Source of the DNA: Plantibacter sp. VKM Ac-2880
GTDB taxonomy: Bacteria; Actinomycetota; Actinomycetes; Actinomycetales; Microbacteriaceae
DNA length: 64,000 nt
Direction of reading: 5' to 3'
Assembly: GCF_015351235.1 (NCBI RefSeq)
Contig: NZ_JADKSJ010000002.1
Coordinates: 930,001 to 994,000 of the forward strand
Both the position numbers and the translations under genes were made by a program. The notes beneath the pieces were generated by a model. The model had not been told where the DNA came from, ran no database searches, and saw nothing but the letters and a program-made list of their open reading frames with translations. Positions 30,503-38,761 of this stretch are shown here, in pieces. Within the stretch, counting starts at the first letter, position 1. Each line of letters opens with the position of its first letter.

Positions 30503-31558
30503 TTACAAGCCGCTGTAGGCGTGCAGGCCCTTGAAGAAGACGTTGACCACGACGAAGTTGAACATCACGGCGCTGAAGCCGATGATCGCGAGCGTCGCCG
30601 CCCGGGATCCGCGCCAACCGCGGGTCGCCCTGGCGTGGATGTACCCGGCGAAGATCACCCAGATGATGAAGGTCCACACCTCTTTGGTGTCCCAGCCCCA
30701 GTACCGTCCCCAGGCCCGCTCGGCCCAAATTGCGCCGGCCATGAGGGTGAAGGTCCAGAAGATGAACCCGATGATGTTCACACGGTAGGCGAGGTTCTCG
30801 AGCCGCTCGGCGTTCGGCAGGGTGAGCAGGAAGCGGAGCGGCCCTGAGCTCTGCGCGGGCTGCACGAGTCCGAGGCGGCGCTCGCGGCGTCCCTGCAGGA
30901 GCTGCACGACACTCAGCGCGAACCCGATCGCGAAGAACGCGGTGCCGAGGCTCGCGACGAAGACGTGGATGACCAACCAGGCGGACTGGAGCGCCGGTGG
31001 CAGCGGGACGACCTCGACGTAGAAGTTGGCCGTCGCGAGGCCCAGCAGGACCGTGACGAGACCGATCACGAAGCTGCCGAGGAAGCGGAGGTCGACGCGC
31101 GTGATGACGACGAGGAACACGGCGACGATGAGCAGCGTGCCCGTCATCGCGAACTCGTACATGTTGGCCCACGGGACCCGACCGGCGGCGATTCCTCGCG
31201 TGACGTCGGCGACGAGATGGAGCATGAAGGCGATGACCGTCAGCGAGACGCCGACCCGGAGGCTCGGCGACTTCCGCGACGCCTGCTGCTCGGGCTCGTC
31301 CGCCGGGCGGCGGGACTTGCGCACCACGCCGTCGCTCGTGCTGATCGGTGCGACCGAACCGCCGCTCGCGTTGGCGAGGGCGCCGACGCGCTCGTGGGCG
31401 GCGGCCGCCTGCTCGACGTGCTCGCGTTCAGCGGCGTCGATCGCCGCGGTGACCTCGGCGCTTCGGCGCGCGAGGTCGAACGTGAAGGCGATGAACGCCA
31501 GCGCGTAGACGGCGACAGCCGACCAGAGGCAGAGGTTCGAGATTTCGACGAGGGTCAC
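30503..31558 (-). CDS. ccsB: Cytochrome c biogenesis protein CcsB/CcsA type
   Basis: A 351-residue membrane protein with about eight helices and the haem-handling signature WGRYWGWDTKE (283-293) of the CcsA/ResC family, plus conserved histidines in helices. With ResB it forms the system II synthase that attaches haem to apocytochrome c outside the membrane. It is last in the operon; its start overlaps the resB stop by four bases. Confidence 0.92.
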   Translation of the reverse strand: MTLVEISNLCLWSAVAVYALAFIAFTFDLARRSAEVTAAIDAAEREHVEQAAAAHERVGALANASGGSVAPISTSDGVVRKSRRPADEPEQQASRKSPSLRVGVSLTVIAFMLHLVADVTRGIAAGRVPWANMYEFAMTGTLLIVAVFLVVITRVDLRFLGSFVIGLVTVLLGLATANFYVEVVPLPPALQSAWLVIHVFVASLGTAFFAIGFALSVVQLLQGRRERRLGLVQPAQSSGPLRFLLTLPNAERLENLAYRVNIIGFIFWTFTLMAGAIWAERAWGRYWGWDTKEVWTFIIWVIFAGYIHARATRGWRGSRAATLAIIGFSAVMFNFVVVNVFFKGLHAYSGL

Positions 31559-33219
31559 GGGGCGATTCTACCTTCGGGTTCGGACGGGACAGGCGTTGGG
31601 CTGTGGGCTTCCGCGATCGCTTCGACGGCGGCCTCGAGGCCGGGGTCCTCGCCACGAGCGAGGCCGGCGTATTCGAGCGAGACCGTGCCGTCGGCGCCGG
31701 CCACGGCCTTGACCCACACGCGGCGCCTGGCGACGAACAGCGAGGTGATCAGGCCTGACAAGGCGAGGATGGCGAACGCGAGGACCCACAGCTGGGTCGG
31801 ATCGTGGTGGACGTCGAACGAGGCGAACCGCTTGACCGAGCCGGCGTAGTTCTCCGTCGACGGGTTGGCTGCCACGTTGTCGAAGGACACCGTCCCGAGC
31901 CCGTTCGGCAGATCGGTGATCTGACCGGGCGAGAGCTCGATGGATTCGACGCCGGTGTCGCCACCGGTGAGCTGCTTCATGTCGTCGACGTCCAGCGCGT
32001 AGACCGACTTCGGGGCACCGGCGTTGATGCCGAGGTCGCCGGAGTAGACGTTGAGCGTCAGCACGGGGTACGCGAGGTCGGGGTACGACGAGAAGAACGG
32101 TGGCTTGGATGCGGCCTGCGTCGGGTAGAAGAAGCCGATCATGCCGAGCTGCTCGGCCAGTCCGTCTGGGATCTTGACGATGCCGAGCGAGGTGAGCTGC
32201 GCGTCTTGCGGAAGGAAGGGGATGGAGTCGCTGAAGACGACCTTGCCCTCCGGGTCACGGACGGTGATCGTCGGCGCGTACCCGTTGCCGAGGAGGTACA
32301 CGTCGGTGCCTTCGAACCGCAGGGGGTCGTTGACCTTGATCGTCGCGTCCTGCGGCTTCCCGCCGGGCGAGGTCGCGGTGACCTTGGCGCGGTAGTCGAT
32401 CGCCTGACCGTAGGCGTCGAGGTTCTCGGTCTCGTACGTCACGCCGAACTCGTCGAGCGTCAGCTTGTACGGCGCGAGTTCCGACTCGTTGAAGAAGCGG
32501 CCCGGGTTGAACGAGTCGTAGTCGAGCAGGGTGTTGACGAAGGTCTGGCCCTCGACGAGGACCCGCTGCCCGGAGAACCCGAAGCCGCCGCCGAAGCCGA
32601 CCGTGACGAGGATGCCGACGAGCGCCGAGTGGAAGACGAGGTTGCCGGTCTCGCGGAGGAAGCCCCGCTCGGCCGACACCGACGCCGAGCCATCCGCGTC
32701 GTAGCGTTCGACCCGGTAGCCCTGCCGCTTCAGCTGCTTCGTCGCGTCGTCGATGAGCTCGGTGGGGGTCGCCCCGCTGTCGTCGCTGCGACGCTCGAAG
32801 GCGGAGAGGCGGGACAGGCGCGCCGGGGTGCGGGGCGGGCGGGACCGGAGCGCCTGCCAGTGGTGCTTCGTCCGTGGGATCACGCAACCGATGAGCGAGA
32901 TGAACAGCAGGAGGTAGATTGCGGAGAACCAGGCCGAGCTGTAGACGTCGAAGGCCTGGACCTTGTCGAGGATCGGTGCGAGGTCCGGGTTGTCGGTGAA
33001 GTACTGCGTGACCCCGTTCGGGTCGCTCGACCGCTGCGGTACGAGCGAGCCGGGGACCGCGGCGATCGCGAGGAGGAGGAGCAGGAAGAGCGCCGTGCGC
33101 ATGCTCGTGAGCTGGCGCCAGAAGAACCGGAGCCACCCGACGAAGCCGAGCTTCGGCTGGTTCACGCCGTCGGCCGGAGCCGGGGCGACGGAATCGATGT
33201 GATCAGAGGGGCGTGACAA
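31555..33219 (-). CDS. resB: Cytochrome c biogenesis protein ResB
   Basis: A 554-residue ResB-family protein: helices near 45-65, 95-115 and 205-225, a long extracellular domain and a last helix near 475-495. It is the structural partner of CcsB in haem delivery. TTG 33219 is the likely start and lies 17 bases inside the ccdA gene, so translation is coupled. Length is normal for actinobacteria. Confidence 0.9.
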   Translation of the reverse strand: MSRPSDHIDSVAPAPADGVNQPKLGFVGWLRFFWRQLTSMRTALFLLLLLAIAAVPGSLVPQRSSDPNGVTQYFTDNPDLAPILDKVQAFDVYSSAWFSAIYLLLFISLIGCVIPRTKHHWQALRSRPPRTPARLSRLSAFERRSDDSGATPTELIDDATKQLKRQGYRVERYDADGSASVSAERGFLRETGNLVFHSALVGILVTVGFGGGFGFSGQRVLVEGQTFVNTLLDYDSFNPGRFFNESELAPYKLTLDEFGVTYETENLDAYGQAIDYRAKVTATSPGGKPQDATIKVNDPLRFEGTDVYLLGNGYAPTITVRDPEGKVVFSDSIPFLPQDAQLTSLGIVKIPDGLAEQLGMIGFFYPTQAASKPPFFSSYPDLAYPVLTLNVYSGDLGINAGAPKSVYALDVDDMKQLTGGDTGVESIELSPGQITDLPNGLGTVSFDNVAANPSTENYAGSVKRFASFDVHHDPTQLWVLAFAILALSGLITSLFVARRRVWVKAVAGADGTVSLEYAGLARGEDPGLEAAVEAIAEAHSPTPVPSEPEGRIAP

Positions 33220-33949
33220 GGCCGCTCATCACCCCCTGCAACGAGTACATCCATGCGGACCAGAGACCAGAGACCATCAACACGCCGATCACGATGAGGA
33301 GCACGCCGCCGACGATGTTGATCGTGCGGATGTGCCGTTTGAGGAACGCCAGCGACCCCGTGACCCAACCGAGTCCGAGTGCGACGAGGAGGAAGGGGAT
33401 GCCGAGACCGAGGCAGTAGAACAGCCCGAGGAGGGCGCCTCGCCAGGCGGAGCCACCGGAGAGCGAGAGGGCGCTGATCGCGGTGAGCGTGGGACCGAGG
33501 CAGGGGGTCCAGCCGATGGCGAAGACGAAGCCGAGGAGGGGAGCCCCCGCGATGCCCGTCGCCGGTGCCCAGCTCGTACGGACCGTGCGCTGCAGCCGGG
33601 AGAACTGCCCGATGAAGATGAGCCCCATGAGGATCACGACCGCCCCGAGGACGCGGGTGATCACGCCCTCCCACTCGACGACCCAGGCGCCGACCGTGCC
33701 GACGAACGCGGCGATCGCCACGAACACGACGGTGAACCCGAGGATGAAGAGACTGACGCCGAGCAGCACGCGTCGTCGCCCTGCCGCCGACCGGCCCTCC
33801 TCGACCGTCGTCATGCCGCCGACGTACCCGAGGTAGCCGGGCACGAGTGGCAGCACACACGGCGAGAGGAACGACAGCAGACCGGCCGCGATGGCGATCG
33901 GGATCGCCACGAGGAGCTGGCCGCCGTAGACGAGCTCGCCCGGGCTCAC
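33203..33949 (-). CDS. ccdA: Thiol-disulfide electron carrier CcdA
   Basis: A 248-residue membrane protein with six helices and both reactive cysteines in the right context: SFLSPCVLPLVPGY in helix 1 and GWTPCLGPTL in helix 4. It carries reducing equivalents across the membrane to the TlpA-like protein so that apocytochrome c thiols stay reduced. GTG 33949 overlaps the tlpA stop (GTGA). Confidence 0.93.
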   Translation of the reverse strand: MSPGELVYGGQLLVAIPIAIAAGLLSFLSPCVLPLVPGYLGYVGGMTTVEEGRSAAGRRRVLLGVSLFILGFTVVFVAIAAFVGTVGAWVVEWEGVITRVLGAVVILMGLIFIGQFSRLQRTVRTSWAPATGIAGAPLLGFVFAIGWTPCLGPTLTAISALSLSGGSAWRGALLGLFYCLGLGIPFLLVALGLGWVTGSLAFLKRHIRTINIVGGVLLIVIGVLMVSGLWSAWMYSLQGVMSGLVTPL

Positions 33950-34554
33950 TCTGGGGAGCTCTCGGCGATCGTGTCGCGGATGAGGGTGTCGAGGATGGTG
34001 CGGTCCTGCAGCTGCCCGAGGATGCGCGCGGCGACCCGCCCCTCGGCGTCGAGGACGATCGTGGTCGGCACGGCGTTCGGTGGGACGTTGCCGGTGAACG
34101 CGAGCTTCGCCTCGCCGCTGTCGACGTCGAGGATGGAGGGGTAGGTGATGCCGAAGGTGCCGTTGAAGGCCTTCGCGGTGTCGGCCGTGTCGCGCACGTT
34201 GACGCCGATGAACGTCGCACCCTTGCCGGTGTAGTCGGCGTTCAGCGCCTCGAGGTCCTTCGCCTCGGCCCGGCACGGCGCGCAGGCGGCGTACCAGAAG
34301 TTCACGACGATGACCTGGCCGGCGTAGTCCGTGGAGGAGATCTGCTCGCCGTCCTCGCCGACGCCCGAGAAGCTGATCGCCTCGCCGCGGTCTTCGACCG
34401 CGACCTCGGTCACGCTGCCGTCACCCGCGACGTACCCCTTGCTGCTGCCCTCGCGGTACTGGTCCGCGAGCGGGTCGCTGCCGCAGGCCGTCAGCAGGAG
34501 TGCCCCGACGGCCAACACGGCGGCGACGGCGAACGTCCTCGATCTGCGCGCCAT
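33946..34554 (-). CDS. TlpA/ResA-like thiol-disulfide reductase lipoprotein
   Basis: A 202-residue lipoprotein with lipobox LLTAC (Cys24) and a thioredoxin fold whose active site is CAPC (91-94) after NFWYAA. It should reduce apocytochrome c cysteines on the outer face of the membrane, fed by CcdA. ATG 34554 shares one base with the stop codon of the phosphatase gene before it (TGATG). Confidence 0.92.
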   Translation of the reverse strand: MARRSRTFAVAAVLAVGALLLTACGSDPLADQYREGSSKGYVAGDGSVTEVAVEDRGEAISFSGVGEDGEQISSTDYAGQVIVVNFWYAACAPCRAEAKDLEALNADYTGKGATFIGVNVRDTADTAKAFNGTFGITYPSILDVDSGEAKLAFTGNVPPNAVPTTIVLDAEGRVAARILGQLQDRTILDTLIRDTIAESSPE

Positions 34555-35189
34555 CAGACCGCCCCGACATCGGTGGCGCCGGACGCGAGACGCGCTGCCG
34601 GGTCGACGTAGCCGACCTCCAGGAAGCCGTGCTCGGTGCGTTCGAAGGTGGTGATGCTCGACAGCGCGCACCGGCGCCGGCGCGGGTCGTGGCGGTACGG
34701 CGCACCCACCACGGAGCTGTGCATCATCCAGATCGGCAACTGGTGGCTGACGAGGACGACATCGCCCGACGGCGTCGCCCGCCAGGCGTCCTCGATCGCG
34801 GCCGTCATGCGGTTCACGATCGACGCGTACGGCTCGCCCCAGCTCGGCCGGGACGGGTTGCGGAGCTTGGACCAGTTGAGCGGGTTCTTGAGCGCGCGGC
34901 TCATCCGCTTGCCCTCGAACTCGTTGAACGGCTCGATGACCCGGGGCTCGGCGACGATCGCGAGGTCGAAGGCGGCGGCGACCGGGGCGGCGGACTCCTG
35001 CGTGCGCTGCAGCGGAGACGCGTACAGGGCGCTGATCGGGCGGTCGCGGCCCACGAGGTCGTCGGCGGCCGCCTGAGCCATGCGCTCGCCGAGCTCTGAC
35101 AGCCGGAACGCGGGGAGTCGACCGTAGAGCACACGAGAAGGGTTGTGCACCTCGCCGTGACGCACGAGATGGATCTGGTCGGCTACCAC
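34554..35189 (-). CDS. Histidine phosphatase family protein
   Basis: A 211-residue phosphoglycerate-mutase-like phosphatase with the LVRHGE motif (RHG at 10-12), a later ALYASPLQRTQES segment and the second catalytic His in VSHQLPIW. Substrate unknown. It is first in the cytochrome c maturation operon and coupled to the TlpA gene by a one-base overlap, an arrangement common in actinobacteria. Start GTG 35189; TACACT (35196-35201) is six bases upstream, so the operon mRNA is likely leaderless. Confidence 0.87.
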   Translation of the reverse strand: MVADQIHLVRHGEVHNPSRVLYGRLPAFRLSELGERMAQAAADDLVGRDRPISALYASPLQRTQESAAPVAAAFDLAIVAEPRVIEPFNEFEGKRMSRALKNPLNWSKLRNPSRPSWGEPYASIVNRMTAAIEDAWRATPSGDVVLVSHQLPIWMMHSSVVGAPYRHDPRRRRCALSSITTFERTEHGFLEVGYVDPAARLASGATDVGAV

Positions 35190-35274
35190 CCTCCAAGTGT
35201 ACGTTTCCCCAAGCTGCGGATTCACCGTGACCTCCATCCGGATCCGAACGACGAGCGACGGCTAAGCTGTCGGG
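35190..35274. promoter_or_regulatory. Divergent promoter pair of the cytochrome c operon and aspS
   Basis: Two -10 like boxes face away from each other: TACACT (35196-35201, minus strand) for the phosphatase operon and TAAGCT (35263-35268, plus strand) for aspS. Each ends six bases before its GTG start, leaving only about 60 bases for both -35 regions and any regulator. Confidence 0.55.
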
Positions 35275-36615
35275 GTGAGTGAACGCGTCGTTGTGAAGAA
35301 CCTGGCCGCCCTGTCCGACGGTCCCGTCACCGTCTCCGGATGGGTCGAGACCGTCCGCGACCAGAAGAAGGTGCAGTTCGTCGTCCTCCGGGACGAGAGC
35401 GGCGCCGTGCAACTGGTGAACCCGGCCGTCCGGGAACTCGACCCCGAGGTCGAGGGGTCCGCCGAGCGCCTCGCCACCACGGAGGCCATCTCCGCCCTCG
35501 CGCACGGCTCCTTCATCACCGTCACCGGCGAGCTCAAGCACGACGAGCGGGTCAAGCTCGGCGGCATCGAGGTCAAGGTCGCCACCCTGGACGTCGTCAC
35601 CGCGGCGAACCCCGAGACGCCGATCGCAGCGGACTCCTCACTCGACAAGCGTCTCGACTGGCGCTTCCTCGACCTGCGTCAGCCGAAGCAGGCGCTCATC
35701 TTCCGCATCCAGACCACGTTCGAGCACGCGCTGCGTCAGTACTGGATCGACAACGACTTCATCGAGATCCACACCCCGAAGCTCATGGCGAGCGCAAGCG
35801 AGTCGCGCGCCGAGCTCTTCGAGGTCGACTACTTCGAGGGCAAGGCGTACCTCGCGCAGTCACCCCAGTTCTTCAAGCAGATGGCTCAGTCCGCCGGCTT
35901 CGGCAAGGTGTTCGAGGTCGGACCCGCTTTCCGCGCCGACCCCTCGTTCACGAGCCGTCACGCGACCGAGTTCACGAGCGTCGACGCCGAGATCAGCTGG
36001 ATCGACTCGCACGAGGACGTCATGACGCTGCACGAGGAGCTCCTCGTCGCCGGCTTCACTGCGGTCAAGGCCAAGCACGGCGAGCAGATCGCGGAACTCT
36101 TCGGCATCGAGCTGGAGGTCCCGTCCCGCCCCTTCCCGCGCATCCCGCTGGCCGAGGCCAAGCGCATCGTCGCCGAGCGCGGCTACGAGGTGCCGCGTGC
36201 CGACGACGACATGGACCCCGAGGGCGAGCGCCAGATCGCGGCCTACGTCGAGGAGACCTACGGCCACGAGTTCGTCTTCCTCACCGACTACGCCTCGAGC
36301 ATCCGGCCGTTCTACCACATGCGCAACAGCGAGGACGGCTCGCTCACCAACAGCTACGACCTCATCTACAACGGCGTCGAGATCTCCACGGGTGCCCAGC
36401 GCGAGCACCGCGTCGAGGTGCTCATCGAGCAGGCGAAGGAGAAGGGCCTCGAGCCCGAGGAGCTCGAGTTCTACCTCGACTTCTTCCGCTACGGCGTCCC
36501 GGCGCACGGCGGCTTCGGCATGGGCCTCGCCCGCGTGCTGATGCTCATGCTGCACGAGACCTCGATCCGCGAGGTGACCTACCTGTTCCGCGGCCCGACC
36601 CGCCTCGCCCCGTAG
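35275..36615 (+). CDS. aspS: Aspartate-tRNA(Asp/Asn) ligase, archaeal-type
   Basis: A 446-residue class II synthetase. An N-terminal OB-fold (VTVSGWVETVRDQKKVQFVVLRD) is followed by motif 2 (GPAFRADPSFTSRHATEF) and motif 3 (GFGMGLARVLML). It lacks the GAD insertion and C-terminal extension that bring the usual bacterial AspRS to about 590 residues, so it is of the archaeal/eukaryotic type. Such bacterial copies are often non-discriminating and charge both tRNA-Asp and tRNA-Asn, working with GatCAB. GTG 35275, six bases after TAAGCT. The flavodoxin gene starts 11 bases after its stop. Confidence 0.9.
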   Translation: MSERVVVKNLAALSDGPVTVSGWVETVRDQKKVQFVVLRDESGAVQLVNPAVRELDPEVEGSAERLATTEAISALAHGSFITVTGELKHDERVKLGGIEVKVATLDVVTAANPETPIAADSSLDKRLDWRFLDLRQPKQALIFRIQTTFEHALRQYWIDNDFIEIHTPKLMASASESRAELFEVDYFEGKAYLAQSPQFFKQMAQSAGFGKVFEVGPAFRADPSFTSRHATEFTSVDAEISWIDSHEDVMTLHEELLVAGFTAVKAKHGEQIAELFGIELEVPSRPFPRIPLAEAKRIVAERGYEVPRADDDMDPEGERQIAAYVEETYGHEFVFLTDYASSIRPFYHMRNSEDGSLTNSYDLIYNGVEISTGAQREHRVEVLIEQAKEKGLEPEELEFYLDFFRYGVPAHGGFGMGLARVLMLMLHETSIREVTYLFRGPTRLAP

Positions 36616-36626
36616 AGAGGACGCCC

Positions 36627-37079
36627 ATGAAGATCGTCATCCTCTACGGAACCGAGTCCGGCAACGCCGAACGGCTCGCCAACGACCTCGGCAAGGCCAT
36701 CGGGTCGCAGCACGAGTGGCGCGTCGTCGACCTCGGCGACGTGTCCCCAGACGAACTCTCGGCCGACGAGATCCACATCTTCATCACCTCGACGTACGGC
36801 GACGGTCTGCTCGGTGAGACCGGTCAGATCTTCTACGAGGCGCTCGAGGAGTCGGGCACCGACCTCGACGGGATCCGCTACGCCATCTTCGGGCTCGGCG
36901 ACAGCAGCTACGAGGACACCTACAACCAGGGCAGCTCCCTGCTCGACGCCCTGTTGACGGAGAACGGGGCCACCCGCTTCGGCGAGTTCGGGCTCCACGA
37001 CGACGGTGGCTTCGAACGCAAGAAGGACGTCGCGCTCGCCTGGCTGCCCGGCGTGCTCGCGGCAGCCGAACAGCTCTGA
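36627..37079 (+). CDS. Flavodoxin
   Basis: A 150-residue short-chain flavodoxin/MioC-like protein with the FMN phosphate loop YGTESGNAE (7-15) and the later loops TSTYGDGLL and FGLGDSSYEDTYN. It is a single-electron carrier; the FprA reductase at 10.6-11.9 kb could reduce it. AGAGAGG precedes ATG 36627, and the 11-base gap places it in the aspS transcript. A hairpin follows. Confidence 0.9.
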   Translation: MKIVILYGTESGNAERLANDLGKAIGSQHEWRVVDLGDVSPDELSADEIHIFITSTYGDGLLGETGQIFYEALEESGTDLDGIRYAIFGLGDSSYEDTYNQGSSLLDALLTENGATRFGEFGLHDDGGFERKKDVALAWLPGVLAAAEQL

Positions 37080-37091
37080 CCACAGCCGCGA

Positions 37092-37122
37092 CGAGTCCGA
37101 CGGTCCCGACCGTGACTCGGAC
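37092..37122 (+). terminator. Terminator of the aspS-flavodoxin operon
   Basis: An inverted repeat with arms CGAGTC/GACTCG or, in another register, GTCCGA/TCGGAC, plus ACGGT/ACCGT around a four-base loop, begins 13 bases after the stop codon. Confidence 0.55.
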
Positions 37123-37138
37123 ACCGCCGGCCGGGTAA

Positions 37139-37158
37139 CCTCGATCATCTGATCGAGG
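37139..37158 (+). promoter_or_regulatory. Perfect palindrome at the start of the PrmC-like gene
   Basis: CCTCGATCA-TC-TGATCGAGG, nine-base perfect arms with a two-base centre. It lies just after TAACCT (37135-37140, possible -10 box) and its right arm merges into the GAGGGG ribosome-binding site. The tight centre favours a protein-binding operator over an RNA hairpin; a regulator is not identified. Confidence 0.45.
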
Positions 37159-37169
37159 GGTGCGATGTG

Positions 37170-37946
37170 ATGGGTGCAGCGACCGACGCCGTCGTCCGAC
37201 GCTTGCGCGACGCGGGCTGCGTGTTCGCCGAAGACGAGGCGGCTCTGCTCCTCGCCGAGGCGAGTGACCCGCAGCAGCTCGAAGCGATGATCCGTGCTCG
37301 GGTCGACGGACGTCCGCTCGAACAGCTCCTGGGTTGGGTGGTGTTCCGCGGCCGTCGGCTCGTCGTCGACGAGGGGGTCTTCGTGCCGCGCCAGCGGACG
37401 GGTCTCCTGGTGGAGCTCGCGTCGGCGCGCCTGCACGAGGGCGCGACGGTGGTCGAACTCTGCTGCGGTGTCGCGCCGGTCGGCGCTGCGCTGCTCGCGG
37501 AGTGGCCGGGCCGCCTCGAGCTCTGGGCGTCGGACATCGATCCGACCGCAGTGCGGAGCGCCCGTCACAACCTGGAGCCGCTCGGCGGTGCCGTGGTGGT
37601 GGGCGACCTCTTCGGAGGCCTGCCGGACCACCTCCGCGGATCCATCGACGTCCTCGTCGCGAACGCTCCGTACGTGCCGAGCGCTTCGATCCCCCTGATG
37701 CCGAGGGAGGCTCGTGACCACGAGGCGGCGACCGCACTCGACGGCGGCACAGACGGCCTCGACGTTCAGCGACGACTCATCGCGGCATCGTCGGAGTGGC
37801 TCCCCGCAGGCGCCCACCTCATCGTCGAGACCAGCACGCGTCAAGCGGAGCGGACGGCGGGACTCATGGAGTCGGCGGGCTACTCGGCCGTCATCCGGCG
37901 CGACGAGGAGCTCGACGGCACAGCCGTCGAGGGGGTCCGTCGCTGA
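37170..37946 (+). CDS. PrmC-like N5-glutamine methyltransferase paralogue
   Basis: A 258-residue class I methyltransferase close to PrmC/HemK in layout: helical N-terminus with RVDGRPLEQLLGWVVFRGRRLVVDEGVFVPRQ, SAM motif VVELCCGVAPVG and the substrate motif NAPY in place of the NPPY of true PrmC. This fits the TIGR03704-type 'PrmC-related' group found in actinobacteria, whose target is unknown. Start ATG 37170 or GTG 37167; GAGGGG is spaced well for either. Its promoter region carries the palindrome described. Confidence 0.82.
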   Translation: MGAATDAVVRRLRDAGCVFAEDEAALLLAEASDPQQLEAMIRARVDGRPLEQLLGWVVFRGRRLVVDEGVFVPRQRTGLLVELASARLHEGATVVELCCGVAPVGAALLAEWPGRLELWASDIDPTAVRSARHNLEPLGGAVVVGDLFGGLPDHLRGSIDVLVANAPYVPSASIPLMPREARDHEAATALDGGTDGLDVQRRLIAASSEWLPAGAHLIVETSTRQAERTAGLMESAGYSAVIRRDEELDGTAVEGVRR

Positions 37947-37950
37947 CGAC

Positions 37951-38265
37951 TCAGGGGCGCGCGAGCTCGAAGTCGACGGCGGACCGCTCGACGACGAGCT
38001 GACGCACGATCTGCACCACGCGGACGTGCTCCGGGTGCACCTGGTAGCGCTCCAGTGCCTCGAGGCTCGGGTAGTCGCCGACCAGGACGACGTCCCAGTT
38101 GCTCTCGGGGTACGCGATGTTGCGCCCGACCTGCAGGCTCTCGATGTCGTCCGGCATGACCGCGGCGAGGCCTTCCAGCTCGGCCTGCATCGTGGCGAAG
38201 GCGGCGTCGCGCTCGGTCTCGTCGGTGGCGGCCAGCTTCCAGCTGACGATGTGGCGGATGGTCAC
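37951..38265 (-). CDS. Dabb (stress-responsive A/B barrel) protein
   Basis: A 104-residue Dabb-domain protein: begins IRHIVSWKL, with the family's central NWDVVLVGDYPSLEALERYQVHPEHVRV and the conserved His. Members form dimeric ferredoxin-like barrels; some are enzymes for polyketide cyclisation, most are uncharacterised. GTG 38265 preceded by TTGGAG. Convergent with the PrmC-like gene, with only four bases between stops. Confidence 0.85.
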   Translation of the reverse strand: MTIRHIVSWKLAATDETERDAAFATMQAELEGLAAVMPDDIESLQVGRNIAYPESNWDVVLVGDYPSLEALERYQVHPEHVRVVQIVRQLVVERSAVDFELARP

Positions 38266-38308
38266 GGGGACTCCAATGGGTCGGGACGGTGGCGGCTGGT
38301 CCGACGAC

Positions 38309-38569
38309 TCAGCCGGCGAGCAGGGCCGCCCGCAAGCGGTCGGGATCGATGCGCCAATAGTTGTGGACCTTGCCGTCGATGAGGACGACGGGGATCTCCT
38401 CCCAGTGGCGGTCGTGCAGGATCGGGTCGTCGACGATCGACAGCTCCTCCCGCTCGATCGCCGGGGCGTCGGCGGGAAGACCGGCGACGACTTCGTCGAT
38501 CACGGCGCGCGCATCGTCGCAGAGGTGACAACCGGGCTTGCCGATGAGCGTGAGATGCAGAGAGGACAC
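38309..38569 (-). CDS. Glutaredoxin-like protein (DUF836 type)
   Basis: An 86-residue thioredoxin-fold protein with active-site motif CHLC in LIGKPGCHLCDDA and the cis-Pro region EEIPVVLIDGK. It belongs to the small glutaredoxin-like group of actinobacteria; redox partner unknown. I start at GTG 38569, six bases after TACAGT (38576-38581); the open frame further upstream has no family resemblance. It lies 43 bases before the Dabb gene on the same strand. Confidence 0.85.
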   Translation of the reverse strand: MSSLHLTLIGKPGCHLCDDARAVIDEVVAGLPADAPAIEREELSIVDDPILHDRHWEEIPVVLIDGKVHNYWRIDPDRLRAALLAG

Positions 38570-38659
38570 GCTTCCACTGTACGGGGTGGCCCACGGCCCG
38601 GCCGCGGTCCTCCGACGACATCTGTCGCTTTTCCGGCGGGTGTCTGCGACGATGCTCGG

Positions 38660-38761
38660 GTGCCACGTGACGAGACGGACAGCGACAGAAGCATTGATGC
38701 CGAAAGCATCGGTGCCAGACGCTCTGGCATCGGCCGGTCGAGGTCCGTTGTCATTGAGTGA
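38660..38761 (+). CDS. Candidate 33-residue upstream ORF of the XRE repressor
   Basis: GTG 38660 follows GACGAT by six bases, as in the leaderless genes nearby. The frame codes for 33 Ser/Arg/Asp/Ile-rich residues and stops in TGATG, the TGA sharing its A with the ATG of the XRE gene. The RNA contains hairpins (GATGC/GCATC at 38696-38710; TGCCAGA/TCTGGCA at 38713-38729) and an alternative long pairing. It could be a coupled leader peptide for the repressor. No homologue known to me. Confidence 0.35.
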   Translation: MPRDETDSDRSIDAESIGARRSGIGRSRSVVIE

